A DNA stretch of 64,000 nucleotides, from positions 620,001 to 684,000 of the forward strand of contig JAIXMN010000017.1 of assembly GCA_025716815.1 (NCBI GenBank), read 5' to 3'. Positions 51,270-63,946 of the stretch are shown here, in pieces. This DNA comes from Dichotomocladium elegans. Taxonomy: Eukaryota > Mucoromycota > Mucoromycetes > Mucorales > Lichtheimiaceae. Positions within the stretch are counted from its first letter, which is position 1; every line of letters begins with the position of its first letter. Under the pieces are notes generated by a model, which was not told the DNA's origin, searched no databases, and was given only the letters and a program-made list of their open reading frames with translations. Made by a program: the position numbers and the translations under genes.

Positions 51270-51604
51270 TGATGGATGGGTGAGAAAAATGATGAAAAAG
51301 ATGACTAGAAAGGTATCTTTGAGGTTGATGTTTATTCCAGAAAGTAAAATATTACTTTATATAATAATTCTATTAGAACGGCAACGTAAGCGAGCATTGG
51401 GTGTCTTCCAAGGATATCGGATGGAAGCATCTTTTTTTACTGTCCTCTTTTAAGACCAATGATGAGTGCTGGGTAGAGGAAGTACTCTTGATAGGTGCGA
51501 ATGCCCTGTCACGCCAGCGGATATGAAATACCGGTTCCTGAATGTCAATGTGGTAGACTTAATGATGTGAGACCGGCTAAGTTCTCTAGCCCGGATCAAT
51601 ATTC
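51270..51604 (-). repeat. Right arm of the long diverged inverted repeat
   Basis: Reverse-complement partner of 48885-49249, about 335 bp. The two arms flank 2 kb that contain the tRNA-His gene and the tandem duplication. Confidence 0.8.
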
Positions 51605-52843
51605 ATTACAGCTACTATCTATAGTACTTGCAGTTCAATAGAGGCGACTTATGCGTGCACCAAGCCGAGTGGTTTGCGCGAGTATTTGCGAGTGCAGCGA
51701 TGAACATATAATGCAATGATGATGATAGAAGATCGAACCTATTTCTTGTCACCCAACACGCTGGATTGTTCTCTTCTCACCCGGCTCATCCGTAAAATAC
51801 CTCCCCTCCGTTCATCGCCGGGATAGTGGCTCAAGTACATGATTTTCAAGAAGTTTGCCACAAAGGTTAGTTAGTGGTGTAGACCATCTAGGGTTTTCAT
51901 CGTTTTTGCTTGGAATTCGAATACAACTTTCAGTATTTCGTTTCTCTTCTTTCTTTGAAATTTGAATGAAATAGAGACGTTTAGCCATCCAAAACTATTC
52001 TGGTGTAAAAGGAAACTAAGAAAGACTCACCCATAGCCTTGACTGAAAATGTTTTGCAACTGTTGCCTTTCAATTTTGAGAGAAGGATAGCGACAAAATA
52101 CAAGAATTGGAAGCAAAAACGACAAAAACCTAGACAGTGTACACCAGTGTCGCATAGGTGATTACGGATTGAAGGATCCATGACGCCGCGTTATAACCAG
52201 ATCCATTTCCACAGTCTTTTTCCCTCTATTTTTCTCCCACTGGGTTTTTATGAGGTTTTACCGACGTGAGGATGGTCTGAAAGGAACAAGGACATATACC
52301 GTATGATAGAGGTCACCGATACACACACAAGCACCTTATCTGTAATAGTGCTACCATCTCCGAGTACCCATGTAAGACGGAGTATCCAGTTAACCTAATT
52401 AGGACCTCTTCCATAAATCATATAAATAGCAGGTAAATGTGTAGCGATGGAGGATCTTAAATTCCGATTTCATTCGAATAAAAGACATCCACGAGTCTCA
52501 TCGTATTCTAACTGTCCACCATAAAAACAACTATATTCGTGGCAAACTTGTAATACCTCAAATAAATATTAGAATGATGGGCATAAGAATGGGATATATA
52601 TAGCGAACAAATATCTACTGTTTGTAATACTTCTTTCTAAATGTCCAGATTATCACATTTCAGAAAACCGCTTATGAGCCCCTAGTTATCGGGTTTTTGT
52701 CGAAATGTCGATGGCACTAATCTCATTTACTTCGTCTGATTCGCTAGTGGCGCGAGTAGATCAAACACAACTGCAGCCATGCCATTGCATTGCCATCCCG
52801 TTCGGATTTTATTTGAAACTCAAACACAGCTTGTGATGGCGCC
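51605..52843. other. AT-rich intergenic, no gene seen
   Basis: About 1.2 kb of A/T-rich DNA downstream of the catalase stop. Short open frames have no recognisable motif. Confidence 0.5.
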
Positions 52844-55463
52844 TTATATGGACGTGCATTCAGTATGGGCACCATCATTATGTGGATAATCTTCTTTTTT
52901 ATCCAGCGGGTAACGAGACCAAAAACGTTGCTGAATAAGGGCCTTCTTGAATTCATCCTTAATTTCGTCGACAGATGCGCCTGTGATTACACCTGCATCA
53001 TCGACCATCTTCCCTGCAATTGCATTGCGAACAAAGTCAGATGCTTCTCCAGAGGCTCCAATAGGCTTGCAGTGACGGAATGCTTCAATAATGAACTGCT
53101 GCGGCTCGTCGTATGGGAACTTTTGGAGATCGCACTTCATTGCCTCAATGCCCTCCTTTCCGCCAGGAACGAAGAGAGCATCGAATAAAACAGAGGAGGT
53201 GTGAATGTACGCTATTTCAGCATCGATTTTCTTGTTATCGCCTTGCTTTACGCCGACAATGGTAGGGTAAGCGCCTTCACTCTTAAGATACGAATAAATT
53301 GCATCTACTTCGCTCGGGTCTGATCCAGGCGCAACAAGAATGGCAACAGTTTTCGTCTTGATATGATCTGGCTTAGGGTACTCCTCCATGGAGATACCCT
53401 TGGTCGTGCAATGCGCTTGTGATTCCGTGGCTACAAGAAATTTCGGTGGTTTTAACATGCGGATCTTTTCAAGCGTTATGATACACCTTACAATCTATCT
53501 TGGCAGGAGGCGGAACATTGATCGCAACAGCAATGCGGGTGGCAAGGTCATTATCAGCGTGGTTTATGATATCGATCATGCGTTTTCGAACATCCAGCGT
53601 CTTGGACTTTCCGACCTCGAAGCGCAAGCCATCGATCATCTGCTGCTGCTCAACTGGCGAGAGGGAGTAATAGTACAGCCTTGCCTGCGAATAGAAATCA
53701 AAAAACTTCTTTGGCTTTCCGCGCGTTTTCTTGCCGCAGACTTTCTCTTCATAGTCAATGTACCCGCCATTCTCGGGATCAGTGAGTTCTGGTGCATTTT
53801 TTCTCAGTCCGTTTGGATAATAGGAGACCTCTCCCTTGTATATTTTTTGCTGCATGTATCCATCCCGCTGATTGTTGTGGACGGGATTGATAGGTTGATT
53901 AATAGGGATCTGCATAAAGTTGGCGCTGTTCATACGGTTGATTTGTGTGTCCAGGTAGCTGAACAGGCGACCCTGCAGAAGAGGATCATTTGAAAAGCCG
54001 ATACCGCGCACAATATGGCCTGGATGGAACGTTATCTGCTCGGTCTCCGAAAAGAAATTGTCCACGTTACGGTTCAGCACCATTTTACCCAGCTTTGTAA
54101 CCGGGACGAGGGACTCGGGAACGATTTTGGTCGGATCCGTCAAGTCAAAATCAAAATTGTCAGCGTCTTTCTCGGGGATTATCTGGACACCAAACTCCCA
54201 CTCAGGATAGTCTCCGTTTTCAATTGCCCGATAAAGATCTTTGCGGTGGAAGTCAATATCCTTGCCGGCAATCTTTTGTGCTTCATCCTGTGATTTCATA
54301 CGCCACCCATGGCGTCGGTCAGCTCAAGGTACGCCTTTCAAGAGGGAACATGTATATACCTACCCAGACAAGACTGCAAAGACCCTGTCGTGGTTTCCAG
54401 TGAAACTTTACGAAGCATGCCTGGCCTTGCTCGTTGATCAAACGGAACCTATTTAACGCAGGTATCGCGCTGTTAGTTACTAGCTGGGCAAAAAAAAAGA
54501 GGGAGGGAAGAAGCTACTTGCGTGTTAACTCCAAACCCCTCAACTTGGCGAAAGTTCGTCGGGATACCGCGGCCAGAGAGTACCCAGAAGACCGTATGCA
54601 AAGATTGCGGAAATTCCGCAAAGAAGTCATAAGCGGTTTCATGAGCCGTGGCTGCCTGTGGAGTTTCGGTGTTTGGCTCCGGCTTCGCAGCATGGATCAG
54701 GTCAGGGAATTTGATAGCATCTGTGGTTGGAGAAGTTAAGCGTCTGATTAATTAATAAGCTACGCATGGCGATAATCTTGATAATAATCTACCTTGAACA
54801 AAGAATGGGGCTATCACGTTGCCGACTTTTTCATAAAAAAAAAAAGCTGGATTAGTAGAAACCCCACTACCACTCCATTTGTCTTTTTAGTACCTAAATC
54901 AAAAAGACCTTCTTCTGTGTAAAAGCGAGTGGCAAATCCACGAACATCGCGCACTGTGTCCGGCGATCCCCGTGAGCCCAATACGGTTGAAAAGCGAACG
55001 AAGACAGGTGTCTTCTTTCCAGGTGTCTGTAAGAATTTAGCTGCTGTGAGATGGGACCAGTCTTTGTAAGGCTCGAAATAGCCATGGGCGCCCACGCCTC
55101 GCGCATGGACCACACGCTCAGGAATGCGTTCGTGGTCTATTCATACAATAATATATGGAATTCCGGGTATCAGCCGAGCGGCGATATAAGAGGGCGTCAC
55201 TAACTCTTCTACTTGCCAAAATGCATGATCTTTTCGCGCAGCATGAAGTCCTCCAGGAGTGCTGGACCACCATCGCCGGCTACCAGGCTATCGCTATTAT
55301 TAATGCGCTGACCAAAATTCGTTGTCTCGCGTTTATCGGCATCATCCACCGTCGATGCCTGGAGTTTCTCGGTTAGGGCTTTGACTTGATTTGCGTCAGA
55401 CATAATTTGTTGCGAGATTAGTGAAAGAGTTACTGTCAGGATGAGAACAATACGGGATCTCAT
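52844..55463 (-). CDS. Large-subunit catalase with C-terminal DJ-1/PfpI-like domain
   Basis: Haem catalase decomposing hydrogen peroxide. Seven exons: 55463-55217, 55136-54894, 54825-54793, 54720-54522, 54448-54364, 54287-53492 and 53430-52844, giving 729 residues. The N-terminus is hydrophobic ([20 protein letters not shown]), suggesting secretion; a second in-frame Met follows. Catalytic His lies in [16 protein letters not shown], with [31 protein letters not shown], and the proximal haem Tyr in [12 protein letters not shown]. Residues from about 560 on form the flavodoxin/DJ-1-like domain of large catalases ([29 protein letters not shown]). Introns 1 and 4 both need GC donors (gcaagt); GT alternatives break the conserved HFDHERIP and GVNTFRLI segments. 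Confidence 0.93.
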
Positions 55464-55867
55464 CTTATAGTAAATGCAAGGGTTTGAAAAGAAGGAAAAT
55501 TGCGGCTCTGAAGTTATGTAAAAGCATGGGCAATTTAAAACGAAGACAGTCTAATTTAGTAGATTTCAGAAAGTAATGTCATCATTCCCCTTCCATGCGT
55601 GATAAATGATGCATGTAGACGGCAATGTTATCATCAGCTGATGAAACATCCAAGATTTCCGAACATGGGCATCTCATTTTCCTCCAAAATCAAAACCGTA
55701 TGCTTGACATTATCAAATCTTCATAAGTTTTGCTTAAACTATAGATCGTGGAAATTTCGAAGTACTGTGCTTCATCTCTGATTCAAGCAAACAATTTTTA
55801 AATGTCATATTTTAAGTTCTAAAGTGCTGTGTTTGGCGTCATATCTAGTTCCACGATCTTTTAAATA
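55464..55867. other. Catalase upstream region, no gene seen
   Basis: About 400 AT-rich bases between two genes on the same strand. They carry the catalase promoter and the 3' flank of the HEAT-repeat gene. No clear regulatory motif. Confidence 0.45.
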
Positions 55868-58105
55868 TTATGATCGGAGGGATGCATCCTCAGATTGGCG
55901 TTGTCGTATTAACTCGGCGGCTTTTCCGACCACTGTCTTTAATTTTGGAGAAGCTGTTTTTTTCGTACCGGCCAAAAGATTTTCGAGCGTTATCGGATCC
56001 GCATAAACATAATAGCGTTGTACAATATCGTCGGTTTTCACTTTGTTGGGTTGTGCCTCTGGAAGCGAACCATTGGTATTGCTGATATGTAGTTGTAATC
56101 CCACTTGGAGAATCAATCCCACAAATACGAGCCGGTCGGGGCTTATAGTACGCTCTGGTTGCAAACGAACAATCTCCCCAAGCAACTGTGCGGCCTGAAC
56201 AGCACAAGCCTCTTGTTCAATGAAGAGTTCGCAGAAATATGGCCTGCAAAGTATATCCAATAGCCGCTCCAGCTCGTAAGGCGGATATTGCTTTGTGCTA
56301 TCATATCCTTCCAAAAGGGATATTAACATCTGCAATGTTACGACCAGACCATTATCGCTGCACACTGTGTCAGCATGCAAAGCTGTTTTTTCGTCTAAAC
56401 GGTTAAGCATCCGTGTCATAGAGACGGCTCGTACATCCCGGTTTCCAAAGCAACGTAGAGCCATTTTTGCCTAGCTCGCCATCATTAGTAGGCTAAGTAA
56501 ATGTCTTTCCTACAGCTCTTAGCCATCCTCAAACACGTCCAACGTTACCTTCACGACCACTGAGCTTTCGTCAAAACCATTTACAAGTACATTAAAGAGG
56601 GTATCCAGGATACGTTCACAGCTCCCCATAACATCTTCCTCAGTCGCATAACCAATCAAGCTTTCCAAGACGCCTAGTGCACGAATGCGCCTATCTCTGT
56701 TAAGCTCATTTGTCTCATTAAGCAGCTCCTTGAGGCATTCTCGGTAGCACTGATGCACTGCGTGCTGAAGGCCTATATAAAAATTACCAGCTATCGATGA
56801 ATACCTTCCCTCCAGTCCTTCATGGCTCCCACTTTTCACGCATTGTCCAAACAAGACTGTGACGCTAACCTGCTACCCTCCGGATCTTATCGCGGCTCTC
56901 TTCATTAACTGCGGAAACTTCATCCCATAACCCTGCTGCCAACATATCGCCTGCAAAAGCCTCGGCAACCTCGTCAATTACTTTCTTCGCATCGTCCGCA
57001 ATCGACTGAACATCGTCTGCTGTACATCCAAGCAAGATTGGAACCACGTAAGGAGCATTGTCATAACGTGGTCGTGGGCCACATTCCTTCAAGTATGACG
57101 CCGCTACCTGAATCAAGGTGCTTCGGACCATAAGCGACGTATCGTGCACAAGGAGAGGGAATGCAGCTTGGCGATTCGCGACCTTGTCAAAGCGAAACAA
57201 AACTGGGACGCTCGATGGAATGCTCTTACCAACTTGTTTAGCTGCCTAATATGAACCGTTTTTCTTTAGAAAACATCGCCTCTATTTTTTCTCTCTATCT
57301 CATTATCTGGAACACATATGCATATATTTCATTTTACCTGCAGTCCTAAGGTTCGGACGGGCGCATGCTTATGATACAGAAGCGGGAGAATACAAAATTG
57401 CATGGGCCTGTCGCCTGTTAAAGCAATTTCTTTGGGCGCCTTCATGGCAAGTGATTTCAGCATATATGCGCCCTTCTTTTGTACCTCGGGTGACGGATCC
57501 CCAATGGCAAGCTGGATCACATCGAGCCATTTTTCGACCTGTACAGCGTCGGGTCGCACTGTATTCTCGCACGTCAGCAAGGGCATTAACACGTCCAACC
57601 ACTGTGCTCGGATTTCCTCTGTGGGTTCTGTAAACAGGACCGACGCTCTGTCCTGCGCTCGCCGCTCGAGACGCTGCGTGATAAGCGCTATAAGATTGGT
57701 CACCTGTTGGGTAGTCATTGTAGAATGCAGGACAAGCCTACCCAAGAGAGACATCCACGATAATAGGATCGTCAGTTAGCTATCAGAAAATCAATCACAC
57801 ATATGTCTGTATTTTTTATAGTTTGCTACCTTAACAGGTTATACATACTGCAAGAGAAAAAGAACCGTCTGTTCGCGAACGTTTTCGATATCGCTTGCTG
57901 CCCAAATCACTAGGCGATCAAAGAGACTTTGCAGAAGGACGGCCGTTGCATCTTGCCCCCACCTGTCAAGCTGTTGTGCGCTGCATTCTTTTCGGAGGCC
58001 TTCGAGAGCTCGTTTTTTTGAAAGACGATTTTGTGTCGATGTATCGGAAAGAATGTCGAGCGAGTGACGATCAATGAGATCCTGAGCAGTAAGAAACGCT
58101 GACAT
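55868..58105 (-). CDS. HEAT-repeat protein, DNAAF5/HEATR2-like
   Basis: All-helical HEAT-repeat protein of 629 residues. Exons 58105-57849, 57737-57338, 57245-56877, 56809-56549 and 56470-55868. The pattern resembles DNAAF5 (HEATR2), a cytoplasmic assembly factor for axonemal dynein. The N-terminus has KKRALEGLRKE and ENVREQTVLFLLQ. The middle has LLVHDTSLMVRSTLIQVAA, then RPRYDNAPYVVPILLGCTAD (compare the D-R-Y...LIPLLLSSFNDE stretch of animal DNAAF5). The C-terminal half has RRIRALGVLESLIGYATEED. Animal DNAAF5 is longer (over 800 residues), so an upstream exon could be missing. Introns 3 and 4 have weak donors and their acceptors are the least sure. Other HEAT families cannot be excluded. 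Confidence 0.6.
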
Positions 58106-59149
58106 TTAAGGGAAAAAAGGGACAAAATGATAAAATTTCTTAGAGGAAGTGGTTGTTTAAAAAATAATAGTCGACCGATTGACATTCTTTAGTCAGCTGA
58201 AAACAACCACCTTTTGCCTCCTATGTACTAATTATGAAAAAACATCCTTTCCATACTCCCAGCAAAGTGCGTAATACAAGGGTGCCAAAAATCTCATTGC
58301 TTACACCAATAGTATTCAGATGCGATTCGCCCAACACTTCTGGCGGGCCATCGTCAGCCAAGCGCGCCGGATCTAAATGTGTTTACTTTCTCACCGCGTT
58401 CAACCTACATGGCCGCGTCATCACTAATTCCTCCATTTCTACTCTGCGGCCATCGTTGTGAAAGCGCTCTTCACTTTTATTCCTTTGGAGGATCTGATTC
58501 CAACTTTGTTCAAACAAAAGACGTTCACGAGCCTCATCGCATGCGACACAAATCAGCTAGCGAATCGAGAAACGCTTCTTGCACCGGCTAATGCATTCAA
58601 ACTGGTCACCACCGGTCGTAATTTACCAGACGCTATTCGTGACATATTCGATGGCTATCCGGTCGCTTTACAATAGCATCTGCTATGGAGAGGCTACCTC
58701 TACCCAACATATGGTAGCTTTTCCACCATCTCGCTCGTCTTTTCCAGAGACTCCAATTGCCTGGATTTGTGTATTTCCTTCTTCGTCGATCATGGTCTCT
58801 TTTGTACATATTGATCGACACAAAAATCATCTTTGGGTCGCTGATGGACGAGAAGTTCCTTTTCGATGTACACAAAGCTTCCAAGCCTGCGGAAAATGGG
58901 ATACACTGGAAACCTGACGGTGTAAGAATATCTATTACTAAGAAGAGAAGGAATAGGAATATAAAACCATGATGCAGCGCGATACCAAGCGTAGAGAAGG
59001 GGTCAATTGAATATTTGCTACTATTCCCGAGATCTGCTCTAGAGGCGGTTCATTTCGATTTACCGTCAGACTTCGCAATTAAATACATGGGCAATTTGAC
59101 CGCTAGAAGCATCGAGCAATCCCAGGCCGATGCATACTAATGGAGTCCG
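58106..59149. other. Intergenic with broken open frames
   Basis: Overlapping short plus-strand frames (58234-58972), for example one with NAFKLVTTGRNLPDAIRDIF, suggest a decayed coding element that may be the upstream part of the family 2 repeat. No intact gene and no family recognised. Confidence 0.4.
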
Positions 59150-59600
59150 GGCGTAGAGGTATGGTATACTGCGTTCACGAAATTTTCCACTCTCCTTCAT
59201 CTGCGGAGTATCACAGAGCTGTCCTTACAGCAGTTTCTATGGATCAATGCCGACCGTTCATAACCCCGGTCACTTTTTATTACGCAAACTTCCATTCGTC
59301 ATCGTGCTTCAGCAAGCGTTCTAAAGCTCATCACGACTTGAAACAAAATCTGGTTAGAACGCAGTATTTGTCACGGGAAACTAGTCGACTTCTTACATGC
59401 AATTTCATGAGCCTCACCCGTGGAAAAAGGTTCAGGCATCTTGTACTGCAGAAGCATGGGTTGAAATTTTCCTCGTTGACGAGCAGATTTGACCAACTTG
59501 CCTGTATGAGACCTTACCAACTTACACATGAGTACCAAATCCTCGACCCTGTGGTTCTCTTGCCCATTTTAGTTCAATTAACGGGGTAGCCCTATCATTC
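59150..59600 (+). repeat. Decayed dispersed repeat, family 2 copy B
   Basis: Matches the minus strand of 44550-45120 in block order. Blocks include CTGCGTTCACGAAATTTTCC versus CCGCGTTCACGAAAGGTTCC, and the shared TTCAGGCATCT block. The 149-codon open frame here (59140-59589) is probably a surviving remnant. Confidence 0.6.
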
Positions 59601-59827
59601 ATGGCGCTGCGCTTTCAGAGACAGCAGCTACGACTGCCCTATATAAAAGAGAACTGTTTTCATTTTCTAACGCGCTTCCTGCTCTCCGAACCAAGGCATC
59701 TCCCTATGTTCTTCGTTGAGAATACGTGAACCGTACCTCTTTCGTTTTCGCACACTAATACCTCCATTTCTGTGCTGAACGAACATATATTCCTAACTGC
59801 TTTGCAGCTCTTAATACATCAAACAGT

Positions 59828-60190
59828 AATCAAAGATCAAATTCGAGCAATTTGATCTTGCCTTGGTCAGTAACGTCGCATACTGTTGAACCTGCTTTTT
59901 CATCACAACGGCTGTTGTCTTTCCGCCTAGGAATATATGCACAGAATGACCATTGCAAGTATATCACGCAGGTGGGAACAGATGTCTCCTCATCAATAAT
60001 ATAGTCCATAAACTCAGAACAGCCATGTCCTTCAACAACACGGCTCTGTCCGCTTTTGTTAAGAAATCGACTGTTCATCTTCGAATGGCGAATGCTATCC
60101 GAAATTAAATAGCTTACGTATTTTTTATTTTTCTTTTCTAGACATTTGTCAACTTTCGCAAAGCTTTCTTGGCCAATGTGGCTTTTGAAT
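59828..60190 (-). repeat. Decayed dispersed repeat, family 1 copy D
   Basis: Minus-strand frame of about 120 codons: VVEGHGCSEFMDYIIDEE, YIPRRKDNSRCDEK and CDVTDQGKIKLLEF, in the same order as copies at 36051-36430 and 62230-62490. This is the least broken copy in the window. The family is not recognised. Confidence 0.65.
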
Positions 60191-60264
60191 CGGGGGGCAT
60201 GCAACTTTTTGATTTTTAGAGATGGTGTATAAACAGTAGACGTGATTATCTATTTATCTGTTAG

Positions 60265-61679
60265 TTAGCGATGGTGGCTTTGGGATGAAGGGTTAGAATA
60301 TGGAGATGGGGATTTTGATGATGAGATATGAGTGGGAGAATTAGCATAGTATGACGATTTGGAGGTAGGCAGTTGGGAAGACGGTCTCTTTAAGTAGTGG
60401 GCGTGGTAATAGTCTAACATTTCCGCAGCTAATTCTGTGTTTTTTCAAGGGAGTGTCTGTGTGAACTGCCTTCTTTCCCTCTTCAGTCCCTTTGCAATAA
60501 TTGGGTACGTACCATGCACACTGCTGGCGTCGACACCAATCTTTTCCCACCATTCTTCCGGCGGCTGGGTGTCATACGTGAAATGCCACGCAAGCAGGAG
60601 TGCTGCGGATGCGACCATGCGTGGATGATATAGAAGGCATAACGGCATACCAAGACTGCTGACCAAACGCACACATTGAGCCTCTCTCTCTCTCACTCTC
60701 TCTCGTTCTTAAAGTGCTTTGTGCATGTCTATAGAGGCTCCCCCCCGCACAATCGCTCCCATTAACTTACGCTTGATATAAGAGCATCCATGCCCGCCGT
60801 ATACATTCGTCCGGTACTGAAGACCGTTATCAGATACACATCATCATCCGCCAATCAATCGCCGGATCCACCATAGTAATCACACTTACCCTGAAGCATT
60901 TCACCGATTTCAAGGACAATGCCTTGAGGGTGGTCGATGGTGAAATCAAAGCAAATGGCTTCAAGAAGGACCGTTTCATTTGCCAACACGGTATCCTTCC
61001 ATTTTTTATATTCCTACAAATTATAATAGAAGCGCATAGAAGTTTTCCTGTCAAACCTGCCATTGCCCAGCAGTATCTCACACGCACACACAACATGGAC
61101 TATCCTACTTACCCTTGTATTCTCTTCAATATGTAGCTGATCATTCTTCTGTGCTTTCTGATTACATACATTTATGAAATCTTTGAGCCGGCGGGTGCAT
61201 TCTTCAACTTTTGTGGCGACAAGCAAGCTGGTGGCAGCAATGTCCTACAAAGAAGCGATGGTCAGGCCCTTGTTCATAAGAATACTTGTTTCATCTAGCC
61301 AGCGGAACTTACATATACATGGAAGCGCTTCATTGAGTGACGCATGTAAAACCGGTGAAAGAATGTGCAAGCAGTTGCTACGACCAATTGGGGCCTACAT
61401 TGGGCAAAAGATCAATAACCATTTTGTAATGCGACTCAAGATCGTCAATCCAACGTACAGATTCAGCTTTGCTGCCACTGCTAAGAGGTAGAGACATCCT
61501 TTTGATCGATCATACTCCATTTCTTTGAAGGACATGCCTTCGAGAATGCTAGGTGATTCCAAGAGTTCTGCCTTGGAGAAATACCACTGACGGTATTGAT
61601 GCGTACATGGGGACCCCAGAAACCGATGCAAATGAGCAAGCGAAAAAAAAAGCATGGAGTTCTTTACCTGATCGACCAT
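60265..61679 (-). CDS. Cyclin, CTK2/cyclin-K-like (transcriptional cyclin)
   Basis: Two-fold cyclin-box protein of 276 residues, most like the cyclins that partner RNA polymerase II CTD kinases. Eight exons: 61679-61668, 61586-61459, 61394-61313, 61244-61113, 61013-60890, 60816-60771, 60655-60513 and 60428-60265. Start MVDQWYFSKAELLESPS (typical WYF-x-x-EEL entry), cyclin box 1 with LPQLVVATACTFFHRFYMRH and LLVATKVEECTRRL, and KWKDTVLANETVLLEAICFD. Box 2 contains CIRRAWMLLYQASLGMPLCL and MVASAALLLAWHF; the tail is Ser/Pro/Tyr-rich. The first coding exon is only 12 nt. The GC dinucleotide ending exon 6 and the T of exon 7 rebuild the YQAS codon. Partner kinase not in the window. Confidence 0.85.
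60682..60704. repeat. (CT)n microsatellite in cyclin intron
   Basis: CT dinucleotide run within intron 6 of the cyclin gene. Confidence 0.8.
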
Positions 61680-62745
61680 AATATTACTGCCACCCACCAG
61701 TAGCACGGGCGGTCGCGCTACACGCAAAAAAAAAATGGTAAATGAACTAAAAAAAGGCGCGATTTGGGTTGACTTGAATTACGTCATCAGCTCAACTTTC
61801 TGATATGCTCAAAAATCCTAGTGCTTTTTTAAATGCTACATTTGGAAAAATAAGACTATTATGCATCACCCATATATCATATTTTGCAAAGCGTAATATC
61901 ACATTACCGACGTAATGTCTACTGAGAAATAGGATTGAACGAAGCAACGTGGTGTGTAGCTCTGAAGGTATGTAGGGAGATCAGAAACGGGTATTATCGG
62001 TTCCGCGCTGATATTGTTTCATTAATATTCGGCAACAGCTCATAAATACAAACCTCCTTTATTAACGTAGACAGCTGAAGCTGGGTCATGTTAAAGCACG
62101 CAAAGCTGAGCGCAATTTCTACTATGCTGCCTTCCAGCGGAATTTGGGCCGAATTCACCCCAGGCCATGTAAAGCATCCGACACCAGGGAATCATTTCAG
62201 TTGATTATTATCGGGATACGCACACCATTTAGGAAGGAGGGGCAAGATCATGTCGTTTATGAGTATGGGTGCCCTGAGCGTATGGACTATGTCATTGACG
62301 AGGAAAAGTACTTTCTTGAATCATTTGTTCTCACACAGCATATGTGCACCGTCTATCTGGCAGGGGACAACCCTAAACTTTCTGATACGCATATCCCCAA
62401 GCGAAAGGATACAGATCGAAGGGACAGACTTTAAGCGCGGCCGCACCGACATTGATAAGTCGTATTTTTCAAAGAGATGTTGAAGCAGAGGCCGTCCATA
62501 TGTTCTCAATGAAGAGCGTAAGTGCATCATTTTAAATCCCCATCAATTGTCCTAGAGTGTATCATTATACACACATGCTTAAATCGGGCTTTGTAGATCT
62601 CATTACCAAACAATGTCTCAACTTAGAGAGACACATCATTTGGGAAGGTGGAGTAAATATCATTTACAAAAGACCACAGACTTTATGAATATATTTTGGG
62701 GATATGCGCCATATCTAAGCTACGCACTTACACAGATTGATATGA
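61680..62745 (+). repeat. Intergenic with decayed dispersed repeat, family 1 copy B
   Basis: About 62230-62490 on the plus strand reads YGCPERMDYVIDEEKYF, then CTVYLAGDNPKLSDTHIPKR and, after a frameshift, GTDFKRGRTDIDKSYF. It aligns with 20300-20460 at the DNA level and with copies C and D at the peptide level. Near 62557-62600 a second block matches the region near 21050. The first 400 bp of the interval are the cyclin promoter side. Confidence 0.65.
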
Positions 62746-63946
<1,201 letters not shown>

